From the NCBI GenBank assembly GCA_900547555.1, contig URHG01000056.1, positions 1-11,947 on the forward strand: a stretch of 11,947 nt of DNA. The letters are read 5' to 3'. The notes below the pieces were generated by a model. It made no database searches, was not told the origin of the DNA, and was given only the letters and a program-made list of their open reading frames with translations. Below, one piece after another: positions 1 through 6,606 of this stretch. The first letter of the stretch is position 1, and each line of letters opens with the position of its first letter. The stretch comes from an uncultured Porphyromonadaceae bacterium (GTDB taxonomy: Bacteria; Bacteroidota; Bacteroidia; Bacteroidales; UBA11471). A program made the translations under genes and the position numbers.

Positions 1-673
1 TAATATGGGTAGCGTAGTTCAACATGGTCGGGATCGGACGGTCTACATGTCCTAAAGCGTCCACACGAACGATAGCCAAAGTCACGCCGGCAGGAGCCAA
101 GTTCTTTTGAGCACCCGCATAGATAATATCATATTTGGAAATATCGATCGGACGAGAGAAAATATCGGAAGACATATCGGCTACAAGAGGTACATTTACG
201 TCTGGGTCAAATCGCATTTCTGTTCCGTATATCGTGTTGTTGGAGGTAAAGTGGAAATAATCAACATCATCGGGGATAGTATATCCTTTGGGGATATAAG
301 AGAAGTTGGCTTCTTTCGAAGAGGCGACGACATCGACTTCACCGAAGAGTTTGGCTTCTTTGATGGCATTTACCGCCCATGTTCCCGTTTCGAGATAAGC
401 CGCTTTCTTTTTCAGTAAGTTGAAAGGCACCATACAGAATTGCAGGCTGGCTCCGCCGCCGAGATATACGACATCGTAACCGGCCGGCACATCTAATAAT
501 TCTTTGACCAAAGCACGGGCTTCGTCCATGACAGCAGAAAATTCTTTACTGCGGTGTGAAATTTCCAGCAAAGAGAGTCCTGTTCCAGCAAAATCCAGTA
601 CAGCGTCGGCTGTATTTTTAATGGTGTATTGGCTCAGAATAGAGGGGCCTGCATAAAAATTGTGCTTCTTCAT
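1..673 (-). CDS. serC: Phosphoserine aminotransferase, N-terminal 224 residues (partial, runs off left edge)
   Basis: PLP-dependent enzyme converting 3-phosphohydroxypyruvate and glutamate to phosphoserine and 2-oxoglutarate in serine synthesis (and, in the family, a step of pyridoxal phosphate synthesis); cytoplasmic. Translating the minus strand from the ATG at 673 gives MKKHNFYAGPSILS, the usual SerC opening. Further in come the GGGASLQF phosphate-binding segment, the ADMSSDI segment with the cofactor-contacting Asp, and GAQKN, whose Lys190 should be the PLP Schiff-base lysine. The last readable residues are PTMLNYATHI, still typical SerC. The frame is open to the left edge, so roughly the last third of a ~355-residue protein is missing. 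No SD is seen; the leader is A-rich. It has its own promoter (740-770) and lies beyond a terminator that closes rarA, so it is probably a separate unit. In related bacteria serA often follows, which cannot be seen here. Confidence 0.96.
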   Translation of the reverse strand, partial: MKKHNFYAGPSILSQYTIKNTADAVLDFAGTGLSLLEISHRSKEFSAVMDEARALVKELLDVPAGYDVVYLGGGASLQFCMVPFNLLKKKAAYLETGTWAVNAIKEAKLFGEVDVVASSKEANFSYIPKGYTIPDDVDYFHFTSNNTIYGTEMRFDPDVNVPLVADMSSDIFSRPIDISKYDIIYAGAQKNLAPAGVTLAIVRVDALGHVDRPIPTMLNYATHI

Positions 674-739
674 TTTTATTATTGTTTTTTAGTGTATTGA
701 TTCTAAAATAAACATCCTCTGCGGAGATTTTTGAGGGAA

Positions 740-770
740 CAAATTTATGTTTTTTTTTATCCTTTGCCAA
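740..770 (-). promoter_or_regulatory. Candidate serC promoter (Bacteroidetes -33/-7 type)
   Basis: On the minus strand TAAATTTG (740-747) matches the Bacteroidetes -7 consensus TAnnTTTG. Exactly 19 nt upstream lies TTGG (767-770), close to the -33 TTTG element. This is the best-spaced promoter pair in the window. It would start transcription near 730-735, leaving a leader of about 60 nt before the serC ATG. Position and spacing are seen; activity is inferred. Confidence 0.55.
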
Positions 771-782
771 GAAAATGTCAAA

Positions 783-822
783 TAAAAAGGCCGTAATGGA
801 AACATATTTTCCCGTTTACGGC
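783..822 (-). terminator. Rho-independent terminator after rarA
   Basis: Perfect 7-bp stem GCCGTAA (790-796) / TTACGGC (816-822), with a second 5-bp stem inside it, GGAAA (798-802) / TTTCC (808-812). In the minus-strand direction the hairpin is followed at once by TTTTT (plus positions 784-788). It sits about 60 nt after the rarA stop and just before the serC promoter, so it should end the fur-purA-rarA transcript. Confidence 0.75.
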
Positions 823-882
823 TGTTTTGGCATATCGGCTTTACAAAATCTCCTTTTGTTTCTTATCGTATTTGTTTTTATT

Positions 883-2157
883 CTATTTGTATTTATCTCC
901 CCACAGGTTTTTGAGGTGGTCTTTGTGTCGTTCTTCTGCGGCATTGGTTTGGGGGTGCCATATCGACGTATTTTTCAGTTCGTCGGGCAGATATTGTTGT
1001 TTTACGAAATTCCCTGTAAAGTCATGGGCATACAGATATTCCTTTCCATACCCCAATTCTTTCATCAGGGAGGTAGGGGCGTTGCGCAGATGCAAAGGAA
1101 CCGGAAGGTTTCCGGTACGTTCTACACAAGACAATGCGTCATTGATTGCCTTGTATGCCGAATTGCTTTTGGGGCTACAAGCCAAATAAATGGCAGCTTC
1201 CGATAATACGATGCGTCCTTCGGGCCAGCCGATGTTTTGAACGGCTTCGAATGCGGCGTTAGCGATGAGCAAGGCGTTGGGGTTGGCAAGACCTATGTCT
1301 TCCGATGCCGATATGACCAACCTTCGTGCGATGAATTTAGGATCTTCCCCGCCGGCAACCATGCGGGCCAACCAATAAACGGCTCCGTCGGGGTCGCTGC
1401 CGCGTATCGATTTGATAAACGCCGAAATAATATCGTAGTGCATTTCTCCCTCTTTATCATAGGCCATCGGGTTTTGTTGCAAACGGTCGGTTACGACGGA
1501 GTCGTCTATGATAAGAGGTTCATCGGCAGGGGTGGCATTGGCTATCAGGTCGATGATATTGAGCAGCTTCCGGGCGTCGCCGCCGGCATAGCGGAAAAGA
1601 GCCGTTGTTTCCCGTATGTCGATGTTTCGTTTTTGCAACTCTTTATCGGTTTGCACTGCACGGTTGAGAAGATGTTGCAGATGGGGCGCATCAAGGGATT
1701 TAAGAACGTAAACTTGACAGCGGGAGAGCAACGGGCGTATGACTTCGAACGAAGGGTTTTCGGTCGTTGCCCCGATAAGAGTTACCGTACCGTTTTCGAC
1801 AGCCCCCAACAATGAGTCTTGCTGGGACTTGTTGAAGCGGTGTATTTCGTCGATGAATAGAATCGGTCGGCCCTGCTGGAAAATACTGCCGCTTTTGCAT
1901 TTGTCGATGACTTCACGTACCTCTTTTACTCCCGAGTGTATGGCACTCAATGTGTAAAACGGTGTTTTAAGTTGCACCGAGATGATACGGGCCAAAGTCG
2001 TTTTTCCGACACCGGGAGGCCCCCATAAGATAAATGAGGAAACCTCTCCGCTGTCGATCATTCGTCGCAAGACGGCACCTTTACCTACAAGATGCTCCTG
2101 CCCGATGTATTCATCGAGTGTTTTGGGACGCAATCGTTCGGCTAAGGGTGCTAACAT
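883..2157 (-). CDS. rarA: Replication-associated recombination protein A (RarA/MgsA, AAA+ ATPase)
   Basis: AAA+ ATPase of the RarA/MgsA/WRNIP1 family, which acts at stalled or damaged replication forks and in E. coli interacts with SSB. The 424 residues match the family size. Visible motifs: Walker A GPPGVGKT (46-53), Walker B LFIDEIHR (100-107), sensor 1 GATTENPSF (129-137) and the following LLSRC arginine-finger segment (143-147). The C-terminal half carries the family's tetramerisation part, with ISASEDIGLANP, AIYLACSPKSN and the late HDFTGNF. The N-terminus APLAERLRPKTLDEYIGQ is standard, so the ATG at 2157 is the likely start. It follows purA by 20 nt and is closed by a hairpin terminator at 783-822, making it the last gene of fur-purA-rarA. 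No promoter is seen in the 20-nt gap, so its expression is probably tied to purA. Confidence 0.96.
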   Translation of the reverse strand: MLAPLAERLRPKTLDEYIGQEHLVGKGAVLRRMIDSGEVSSFILWGPPGVGKTTLARIISVQLKTPFYTLSAIHSGVKEVREVIDKCKSGSIFQQGRPILFIDEIHRFNKSQQDSLLGAVENGTVTLIGATTENPSFEVIRPLLSRCQVYVLKSLDAPHLQHLLNRAVQTDKELQKRNIDIRETTALFRYAGGDARKLLNIIDLIANATPADEPLIIDDSVVTDRLQQNPMAYDKEGEMHYDIISAFIKSIRGSDPDGAVYWLARMVAGGEDPKFIARRLVISASEDIGLANPNALLIANAAFEAVQNIGWPEGRIVLSEAAIYLACSPKSNSAYKAINDALSCVERTGNLPVPLHLRNAPTSLMKELGYGKEYLYAHDFTGNFVKQQYLPDELKNTSIWHPQTNAAEERHKDHLKNLWGDKYK

Positions 2158-2177
2158 GAGATAATCCGGTTTTCAGA

Positions 2178-3455
2178 TTAATCGTTGTCGGTATAGCGTT
2201 CTATCGTTTGCTCTCTATCGGGACCTACCGATACGATTTTGATGCGAACACCCAATTCTTCTTCAAGGAAAGAGAGGTATGCGTTGAATTCTTCGGGGAA
2301 TTCGTCTTCGCTTTGCATTTGGGTCATATCGCATTTCCAGCCGGGCAGTTCCACATAAACAGGCTCGATTTTATCATCGATTTCAAAAGGAAATTCATCG
2401 GTCTCTTTGCCGTCTATGCGGTAAGCTACGCAGGCTTTGATGGTTTCGAACGTGTCGAGTACATCGCTTTTCATCATGATGAGGTCGGTAACACCGTCGA
2501 CCATGATCGCATATTTCAGTGCTACGAGGTCTATCCAGCCGCAGCGGCGTTCGCGTCCGGTTACAGCTCCGTATTCATGTCCGATATCTCTGATTTTCTT
2601 TCCTGTTTCATCAAACAGTTCGGTGGGGAAGGGGCCGCTTCCCACACGGGTACAATATGCCTTGAAGATACCATACACTTTTCCTATACGGCCGGGTGCT
2701 ATACCCAGTCCCGTACAAGCTCCGGCACAGATGGTATTTGAAGAAGTTACGAACGGGTATGATCCGAAGTCGACGTCGAGCAATGTGCCTTGAGCCCCTT
2801 CGGCCAACACCGATTTATCTTCTTTCAGCAATCGGTTTATTTCGTGTTCGCTGTCGATAAGGCGGAATTGTTTCAAGTAATCGAGCGAAGCGAACCATTT
2901 GGCTTCGAGATCGGCCATATCGTATTTGTAGTCCAGCGATTGGAGTATGGCTTCATGGCGGGCTTTGGCTTTGGTGTATTTGGCATCGAAGTTGTGTAAT
3001 AAGTCTCCTACACGCAATCCGTTACGGCTTACTTTGTCGGTATAAGTAGGGCCGATGCCTTTGCCTGTCGTTCCTATTTTCCCGTCGCCTTTGGCCGCTT
3101 CATAAGCTGCATCGAGGATACGGTGCGTCGGCAGGATGAGATGTGCTTTTTTAGAAATGTAAAGTTGGCGGGTAATATCGTGCCCGCTGGCTGCCAATGC
3201 TTCGGCCTCTTGTTGGAACAGTACGGGATCGAGTACGACTCCGTTACCGATGATATTGATTTTGCCTCCTTGGAAAATTCCCGACGGAATCGAACGGAGT
3301 ACATATTTTTCACCGTTGAATTCCAGTGTATGGCCTGCATTCGGCCCGCCCTGGAAACGAGTGATGACGTCGTATTTCGGAGTGAGAACATCGACGACTT
3401 TGCCTTTGCCTTCGTCGCCCCATTGCAACCCTAATAATACATCTACTGATTTCAT
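2178..3455 (-). CDS. purA: Adenylosuccinate synthetase
   Basis: Joins IMP and aspartate using GTP to make adenylosuccinate, the first committed step from IMP to AMP; cytoplasmic homodimer. At 425 residues it has the normal length. Visible motifs: GLQWGDEGKGK (9-19) with the catalytic Asp14, GGPNAGHT (36-43) with the catalytic His42, GIGPTYTDK (133-141), the EGAQG segment at 219-223 leading to SYPFVTSSNT, and the Arg-rich loop TGRERRCGW (299-307). KSDVLD (329-334) fills the guanine-recognition position usually written TKLDVLD. The start codon lies inside the stop of the upstream Fur-family gene (ATGA), which points to translational coupling. rarA follows after 20 nt. Confidence 0.98.
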   Translation of the reverse strand: MKSVDVLLGLQWGDEGKGKVVDVLTPKYDVITRFQGGPNAGHTLEFNGEKYVLRSIPSGIFQGGKINIIGNGVVLDPVLFQQEAEALAASGHDITRQLYISKKAHLILPTHRILDAAYEAAKGDGKIGTTGKGIGPTYTDKVSRNGLRVGDLLHNFDAKYTKAKARHEAILQSLDYKYDMADLEAKWFASLDYLKQFRLIDSEHEINRLLKEDKSVLAEGAQGTLLDVDFGSYPFVTSSNTICAGACTGLGIAPGRIGKVYGIFKAYCTRVGSGPFPTELFDETGKKIRDIGHEYGAVTGRERRCGWIDLVALKYAIMVDGVTDLIMMKSDVLDTFETIKACVAYRIDGKETDEFPFEIDDKIEPVYVELPGWKCDMTQMQSEDEFPEEFNAYLSFLEEELGVRIKIVSVGPDREQTIERYTDND

Positions 3456-3973
3456 GATTGGAGTGTGTGGTTATTTTTATTGTTGTTTGTTTCTTTTTCG
3501 TTGTTTTTTTTGCGCAACTCTTTCCGTTCGGCTTGCGTACATGACGAGCAGATACCGTACACATAGAGTGCGTAGTAAGCAGTGGTGAACCGTGCGAATT
3601 TTTTTTGAGTCAGTACTTCGAGAAGTTTGGGGTCTTTTACCTCCCTTATTTTTCCGCAACGGGTACAGATGAGGTGATGATGATTGACCATGTTGTATGA
3701 TTTCTCATACTGGGCGGGGTGATTCCCGAATTGGTGTTTGCGCACGAGACCCGCATCGACCAGTAAATCGATCGTATTATAGACGGTAGCCCGGCTCACC
3801 CGATATTCGCTTTCCGACATCATTTCATACAACAGGTCGACATCGAAGTGTTCGCTCGTTGCATATATTTTGTCCAATATGGCGTATCGCTCGGGAGTCT
3901 TTCGCAGCTTCTTCGCTTCCAGATATTGAGACAATTTTTGTCGTACGATTTCTCGGGTTTTCTCCTCAATCAT
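3452..3973 (-). CDS. Fur-family metal-dependent transcriptional regulator (Fur/PerR/Zur type not settled)
   Basis: DNA-binding repressor of the Fur superfamily, 173 residues. The N-terminal winged helix spans about 10-85, with recognition helix SRATVYNTIDLL (60-71). The dimerisation domain carries HHH (98-100) and two structural zinc pairs, Cys103-x2-Cys106 and Cys142-x2-Cys145. Aligned by eye with PerR, the metal ligands are His42, Glu90, His98, His100 and Glu111. Positions corresponding to E. coli Fur His87, Glu108 and His125 read as Asn97, Leu118 and Tyr134, so the second Fur site looks lost. Asn66 sits where PerR has Asn and Fur has Arg. The last ~28 residues are a Lys/Asn-rich tail of low complexity. 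The gene overlaps purA by 4 nt (ATGA). It has a -7 box at 3999-4006 and a leader of ~20 nt. The family is clear; the signal sensed is not. Confidence 0.93.
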   Translation of the reverse strand: MIEEKTREIVRQKLSQYLEAKKLRKTPERYAILDKIYATSEHFDVDLLYEMMSESEYRVSRATVYNTIDLLVDAGLVRKHQFGNHPAQYEKSYNMVNHHHLICTRCGKIREVKDPKLLEVLTQKKFARFTTAYYALYVYGICSSCTQAERKELRKKNNEKETNNNKNNHTLQS

Positions 3974-3998
3974 GGCTCTATTTTTATGCCAAACGAGG

Positions 3999-4006
3999 CA
4001 AAGATA
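3999..4006 (-). promoter_or_regulatory. Candidate -7 box for the fur-purA-rarA transcript
   Basis: TATCTTTG on the minus strand fits TAnnTTTG and lies 26 nt before the regulator's ATG, implying a leader of about 20 nt. I see no good TTTG at the -33 position, only A/T-rich sequence. No clear palindromic Fur or Per box is visible in the 156-nt gap. Confidence 0.45.
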
Positions 4007-4129
4007 AAAAATAAAACCGAAATATCGTATGCGAAAAGAAAGATACTTGCGATTGGTTATACAATGTTTATCGGTACTGTGGCTGCATGAGATAGTTCTC
4101 TATTCTTTTCGGGAGAAGGTACCTTTCTT

Positions 4130-4810
4130 TTATCTCTCTTTCAGGTAGCGGCATTCTTCAATAATATCCTCGATAAGAGGTCGGTTTTCTTCGGGCACAT
4201 CGACCGAGGAGAAAAATATGATGATTTCTTCGAGCTTTTGCGGACACTTTGCCGCTGCTTGTTTTATAGCGCGGAGTGCTGCCGAGAGAGTGTGCAAGGG
4301 AACTTTCTCATAGATATGCGAGAGGCATGATGATAGCATGCTCTGTAACTCTTCTGTTGACGGAATATACCCGTTTGAAAGCAGTCGATACCAAAGTTGA
4401 TATCCCGTATAACGTGCCATATCGGTTGACGATTCGATACAGTCGGTTGCTAGTTGGGGGGCATCGTCGATATACGGGAAAAGGTTCATGCAACATATAT
4501 CGGCAATTTCGGTATAAGGTGTTTCATCGATCCATCTTTTTGCCGTGTCCATATCCATTTTCTCCGGCGGATAAAGCCATGTGGCCAGCATTTTCGATTC
4601 TCTGACAGGCTCTTCCCATAACCGCTTTGCCAGATCTTCATTTGGAGAGATAGAGGAGGCGATTCGTTTTATCAACGGGAGAGTAAGGCCGAAGTTTACA
4701 CGATATGCCATACCTTTTTCCCGCATGCTGGCGGCAACGACGCCGTTCATCGATTTACGGAATAGGCGTTTTATTTCTCTTATTTGTTCGTCGGTTGCGG
4801 TAACAGACAT
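4130..4810 (-). CDS. AlkD-like HEAT-repeat protein (DNA alkylation repair family)
   Basis: Resembles the DNA alkylation repair / AlkD-like superfamily (PF08713), all-helical HEAT-repeat proteins whose characterised members excise alkylated bases from DNA. From the ATG at 4810 it has 226 residues. Family-like stretches are IKRLFRKSMNGVV (13-25), FGLTLPLIKRIA (40-51), RESKMLATWLYPPEKM (70-85) and ADICCMNLFPYID (103-115). The Trp-Asp-x-x-Asp pattern of active AlkD is not obvious near 97-115, so glycosylase activity should not be assumed. An upstream in-frame ATG at 4837 would add nine residues read from the end of dnaB. I prefer 4810 because family similarity starts just after it and it falls 10 nt beyond the dnaB stop. 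It has no promoter of its own that I can see and is probably co-transcribed with dnaB. Confidence 0.82.
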   Translation of the reverse strand: MSVTATDEQIREIKRLFRKSMNGVVAASMREKGMAYRVNFGLTLPLIKRIASSISPNEDLAKRLWEEPVRESKMLATWLYPPEKMDMDTAKRWIDETPYTEIADICCMNLFPYIDDAPQLATDCIESSTDMARYTGYQLWYRLLSNGYIPSTEELQSMLSSCLSHIYEKVPLHTLSAALRAIKQAAAKCPQKLEEIIIFFSSVDVPEENRPLIEDIIEECRYLKER

Positions 4811-4820
4811 TGTTGTGGAT

Positions 4821-6350
4821 TTAGAAGGGTACGTCATCGTCTTGTTGGTTCAGGAAATCGGTGTTGGGGCCGATTGTTCCCGCGTTTCCGGGAGTCGGTA
4901 CGGTATCCCGTTTTCTATTGATTTTCGAGGGAATGACCGTGTCGTCTTTCAGGTTTTGGAAGCGGGCAAGTTCTCCCCGGAAGCGTAACCGCACGTCGCC
5001 CACGGCTCCATTTCTGTGTTTGGCGATGATGATTTCGGCCAGACCGATAAGGGAATTGCCTTTGGCGTCTTCATTTATTTTGTAGTACTCGGGACGGTGT
5101 ATGAAGCAAACCATATCGGCGTCTTGCTCGATTGCTCCCGATTCACGCAGGTCGGCCAGCTGCGGACGCTTTCCTTCTTCTCCGGTACGGGTTTCGACGC
5201 CACGATTCAGCTGCGAAAGGGCGATGATGGGGATATTCAACTCTTTGGCCAATCCTTTGAGCGACCGCGATATGGTGCTGACCTCTTGTTCTCTGCTGCC
5301 GAAATTCATGCCGCTGGCATTCATCAACTGCAAGTAGTCGATGATGATCATTTTTATACCATGTTCTCTTACCAGACGACGAGCTTTGGTTCGCAGTTCG
5401 AAGACCGAAAGGCTGGGCGTGTCATCGATAAAAATCGGTGCGTCGTACAGGTCGTTGATTTTGGCGTTCAACTGTTCCCATTCGTGCGGGGCGAGTTGTC
5501 CGCTTTTTATTTTTTCTCCCGGTATTTCGCAGGTGTTTATAATGAGACGGTTTACAAGCTGCACGTTCGACATTTCGAGAGAGAAGATAGCGACGGGTGT
5601 ATTGTAGTTGATAGCCATGTTCTTGGCCATCGAAAGCACGAAGGCCGTTTTTCCCATGGCCGGACGGGCAGCGATGATGATGAGGTCGGAATTTTGCCAG
5701 CCCGATGTCATTTTGTCGAGGTCGGTAAATCCCGATTGCAAACCGCTCAGACCATCTTTTCGGTTCGATGCTATTTCGAGAATATGCAGGGCTTCGTTGA
5801 TAACGGGGTTTATCTGGGTAACATCTTTCTTTACATTTCGTTGAGAAATTTCAAAAAGTTGTCCTTCCGCCTCTTGCATCAGATCGTCTACGTCGTACGT
5901 TTCTTCGTAGGCTTTGGCTTGTATTTCACCGGTGAATCGTATCAGTTCCCGTGCCAGATATTTCTGGGCGATGATACGGGCGTGGAATTCGATATTGGCG
6001 GCCGAAGAAACCCGGCCGGTCAGTTCGGTAATCACATACTCGCCGCCCACCTCTTCGAGTTTCCCGTTGCGGCGCAACTGTTCGCATACGGTAAGCATGT
6101 CGATAGGCTCCTGTTTCATGGCCAGGTCGACGATTGCCGTGTAGATGAGTTGGTGTTTATACTCGTAGAAGCATTCGGGTTTCAGTATGTCGCTGATGAT
6201 GGAATAAGCATCTTTCTCGAGCATCAGTGCACCGAGTACCGCCTCTTCGAGATCGCGGGCTTGGGGTTGAAGTTTACCCAAGTCGACCATCGGAGAGATA
6301 GACGTATTTTTCTTGCGGGTGGAGGTTTTTCGACCGGATATGATTTCCAT
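4821..6350 (-). CDS. dnaB: Replicative DNA helicase DnaB
   Basis: Hexameric helicase that unwinds DNA at the fork and recruits primase. At 509 residues it is slightly long for the family. The N-terminal primase-interacting domain starts at about 28 (LQPQARDLEEAVLGALML), followed by a linker at about 150-195 and the RecA-like ATPase. Visible motifs: Walker A ARPAMGKT (228-235), FSLEM with the catalytic Glu259, Walker B IIIDYLQLM (335-343), ALSQLNRG (377-384) and KHRNGAVGD (444-452) with the arginine-finger region. There is no intein. A basic Ser/Thr-rich N-terminal extension of ~27 residues precedes the folded part, as in other Bacteroidetes DnaB. The last 40 residues form a linker-like tail ending QQDDDVPF, which looks like the tail of SSB. 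A -7 box lies at 6387-6394. The AlkD-like gene follows directly. Confidence 0.98.
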   Translation of the reverse strand: MEIISGRKTSTRKKNTSISPMVDLGKLQPQARDLEEAVLGALMLEKDAYSIISDILKPECFYEYKHQLIYTAIVDLAMKQEPIDMLTVCEQLRRNGKLEEVGGEYVITELTGRVSSAANIEFHARIIAQKYLARELIRFTGEIQAKAYEETYDVDDLMQEAEGQLFEISQRNVKKDVTQINPVINEALHILEIASNRKDGLSGLQSGFTDLDKMTSGWQNSDLIIIAARPAMGKTAFVLSMAKNMAINYNTPVAIFSLEMSNVQLVNRLIINTCEIPGEKIKSGQLAPHEWEQLNAKINDLYDAPIFIDDTPSLSVFELRTKARRLVREHGIKMIIIDYLQLMNASGMNFGSREQEVSTISRSLKGLAKELNIPIIALSQLNRGVETRTGEEGKRPQLADLRESGAIEQDADMVCFIHRPEYYKINEDAKGNSLIGLAEIIIAKHRNGAVGDVRLRFRGELARFQNLKDDTVIPSKINRKRDTVPTPGNAGTIGPNTDFLNQQDDDVPF

Positions 6351-6386
6351 TTTGGGAGATACGGTGATGGTTTGTATTTCGGGCTA

Positions 6387-6394
6387 CAAACATA
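6387..6394 (-). promoter_or_regulatory. Candidate -7 box for dnaB
   Basis: TATGTTTG on the minus strand fits TAnnTTTG and is 37 nt upstream of the dnaB ATG, giving a leader of about 30 nt. No convincing -33 TTTG is seen. Confidence 0.4.
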
Positions 6395-6572
6395 CAAAAT
6401 AGAATCGGTATTTCATTCATAAAATGACAGGAGAGTTATCGATTCTTTTTCCGGGTACCATTCTGTCGGGACAGTTGGTGGTGCTACTTCATTTTTGTAC
6501 GGGACAGCTTTAAAAACGATTCTGTAATTTCATTTATTCGCTGAAACTATACACTATGTAGGAGAATTTTTC

Positions 6573-6580
6573 TACTTTTG
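6573..6580 (+). promoter_or_regulatory. Candidate -7 box for ispE
   Basis: TACTTTTG fits TAnnTTTG and ends 26 nt before the ispE ATG, implying a leader of about 20 nt. The -33 position has no clear TTTG. Confidence 0.5.
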
Positions 6581-6606
6581 TTTTCTGTATTTCGAAAATC
6601 GTTTTT

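Larger units (their letters stand above)
6351..6606. other. Divergent intergenic region between dnaB and ispE
   Basis: This 256-nt gap is the longest non-coding stretch in the window. It holds a candidate -7 box for each flanking gene near its edges (6387-6394 minus, 6573-6580 plus). Its middle contains CGGGACAG twice in direct orientation, at 6467-6474 and 6500-6507, 33 bp apart; the first copy is also half of the inverted repeat CTGTC-GG-GACAG (6463-6474). I see no open reading frame of note and no RNA gene. Confidence 0.5.

Noticed and set aside
1237..1815. 192-codon open frame on the plus strand opposite rarA
   Set aside because: It is antisense to the AAA+ core of rarA and its translation has no recognisable domain or own promoter.
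4085..4129. Possible terminator after the AlkD-like gene (GAGATA/TATCTC and TTCTC/GAGAA pairings; AAGGTACCTT palindrome at 4116-4125)
   Set aside because: The stems are 5-6 bp, widely spaced and A/U-rich, and no T-run follows. They are too weak to call.
5016..6422. 468-codon open frame on the plus strand opposite dnaB
   Set aside because: It lies wholly antisense to an unmistakable dnaB with intact helicase motifs. Its translation is rich in Phe, Val, Gly and Arg with no known domain, as expected for a codon-usage shadow.
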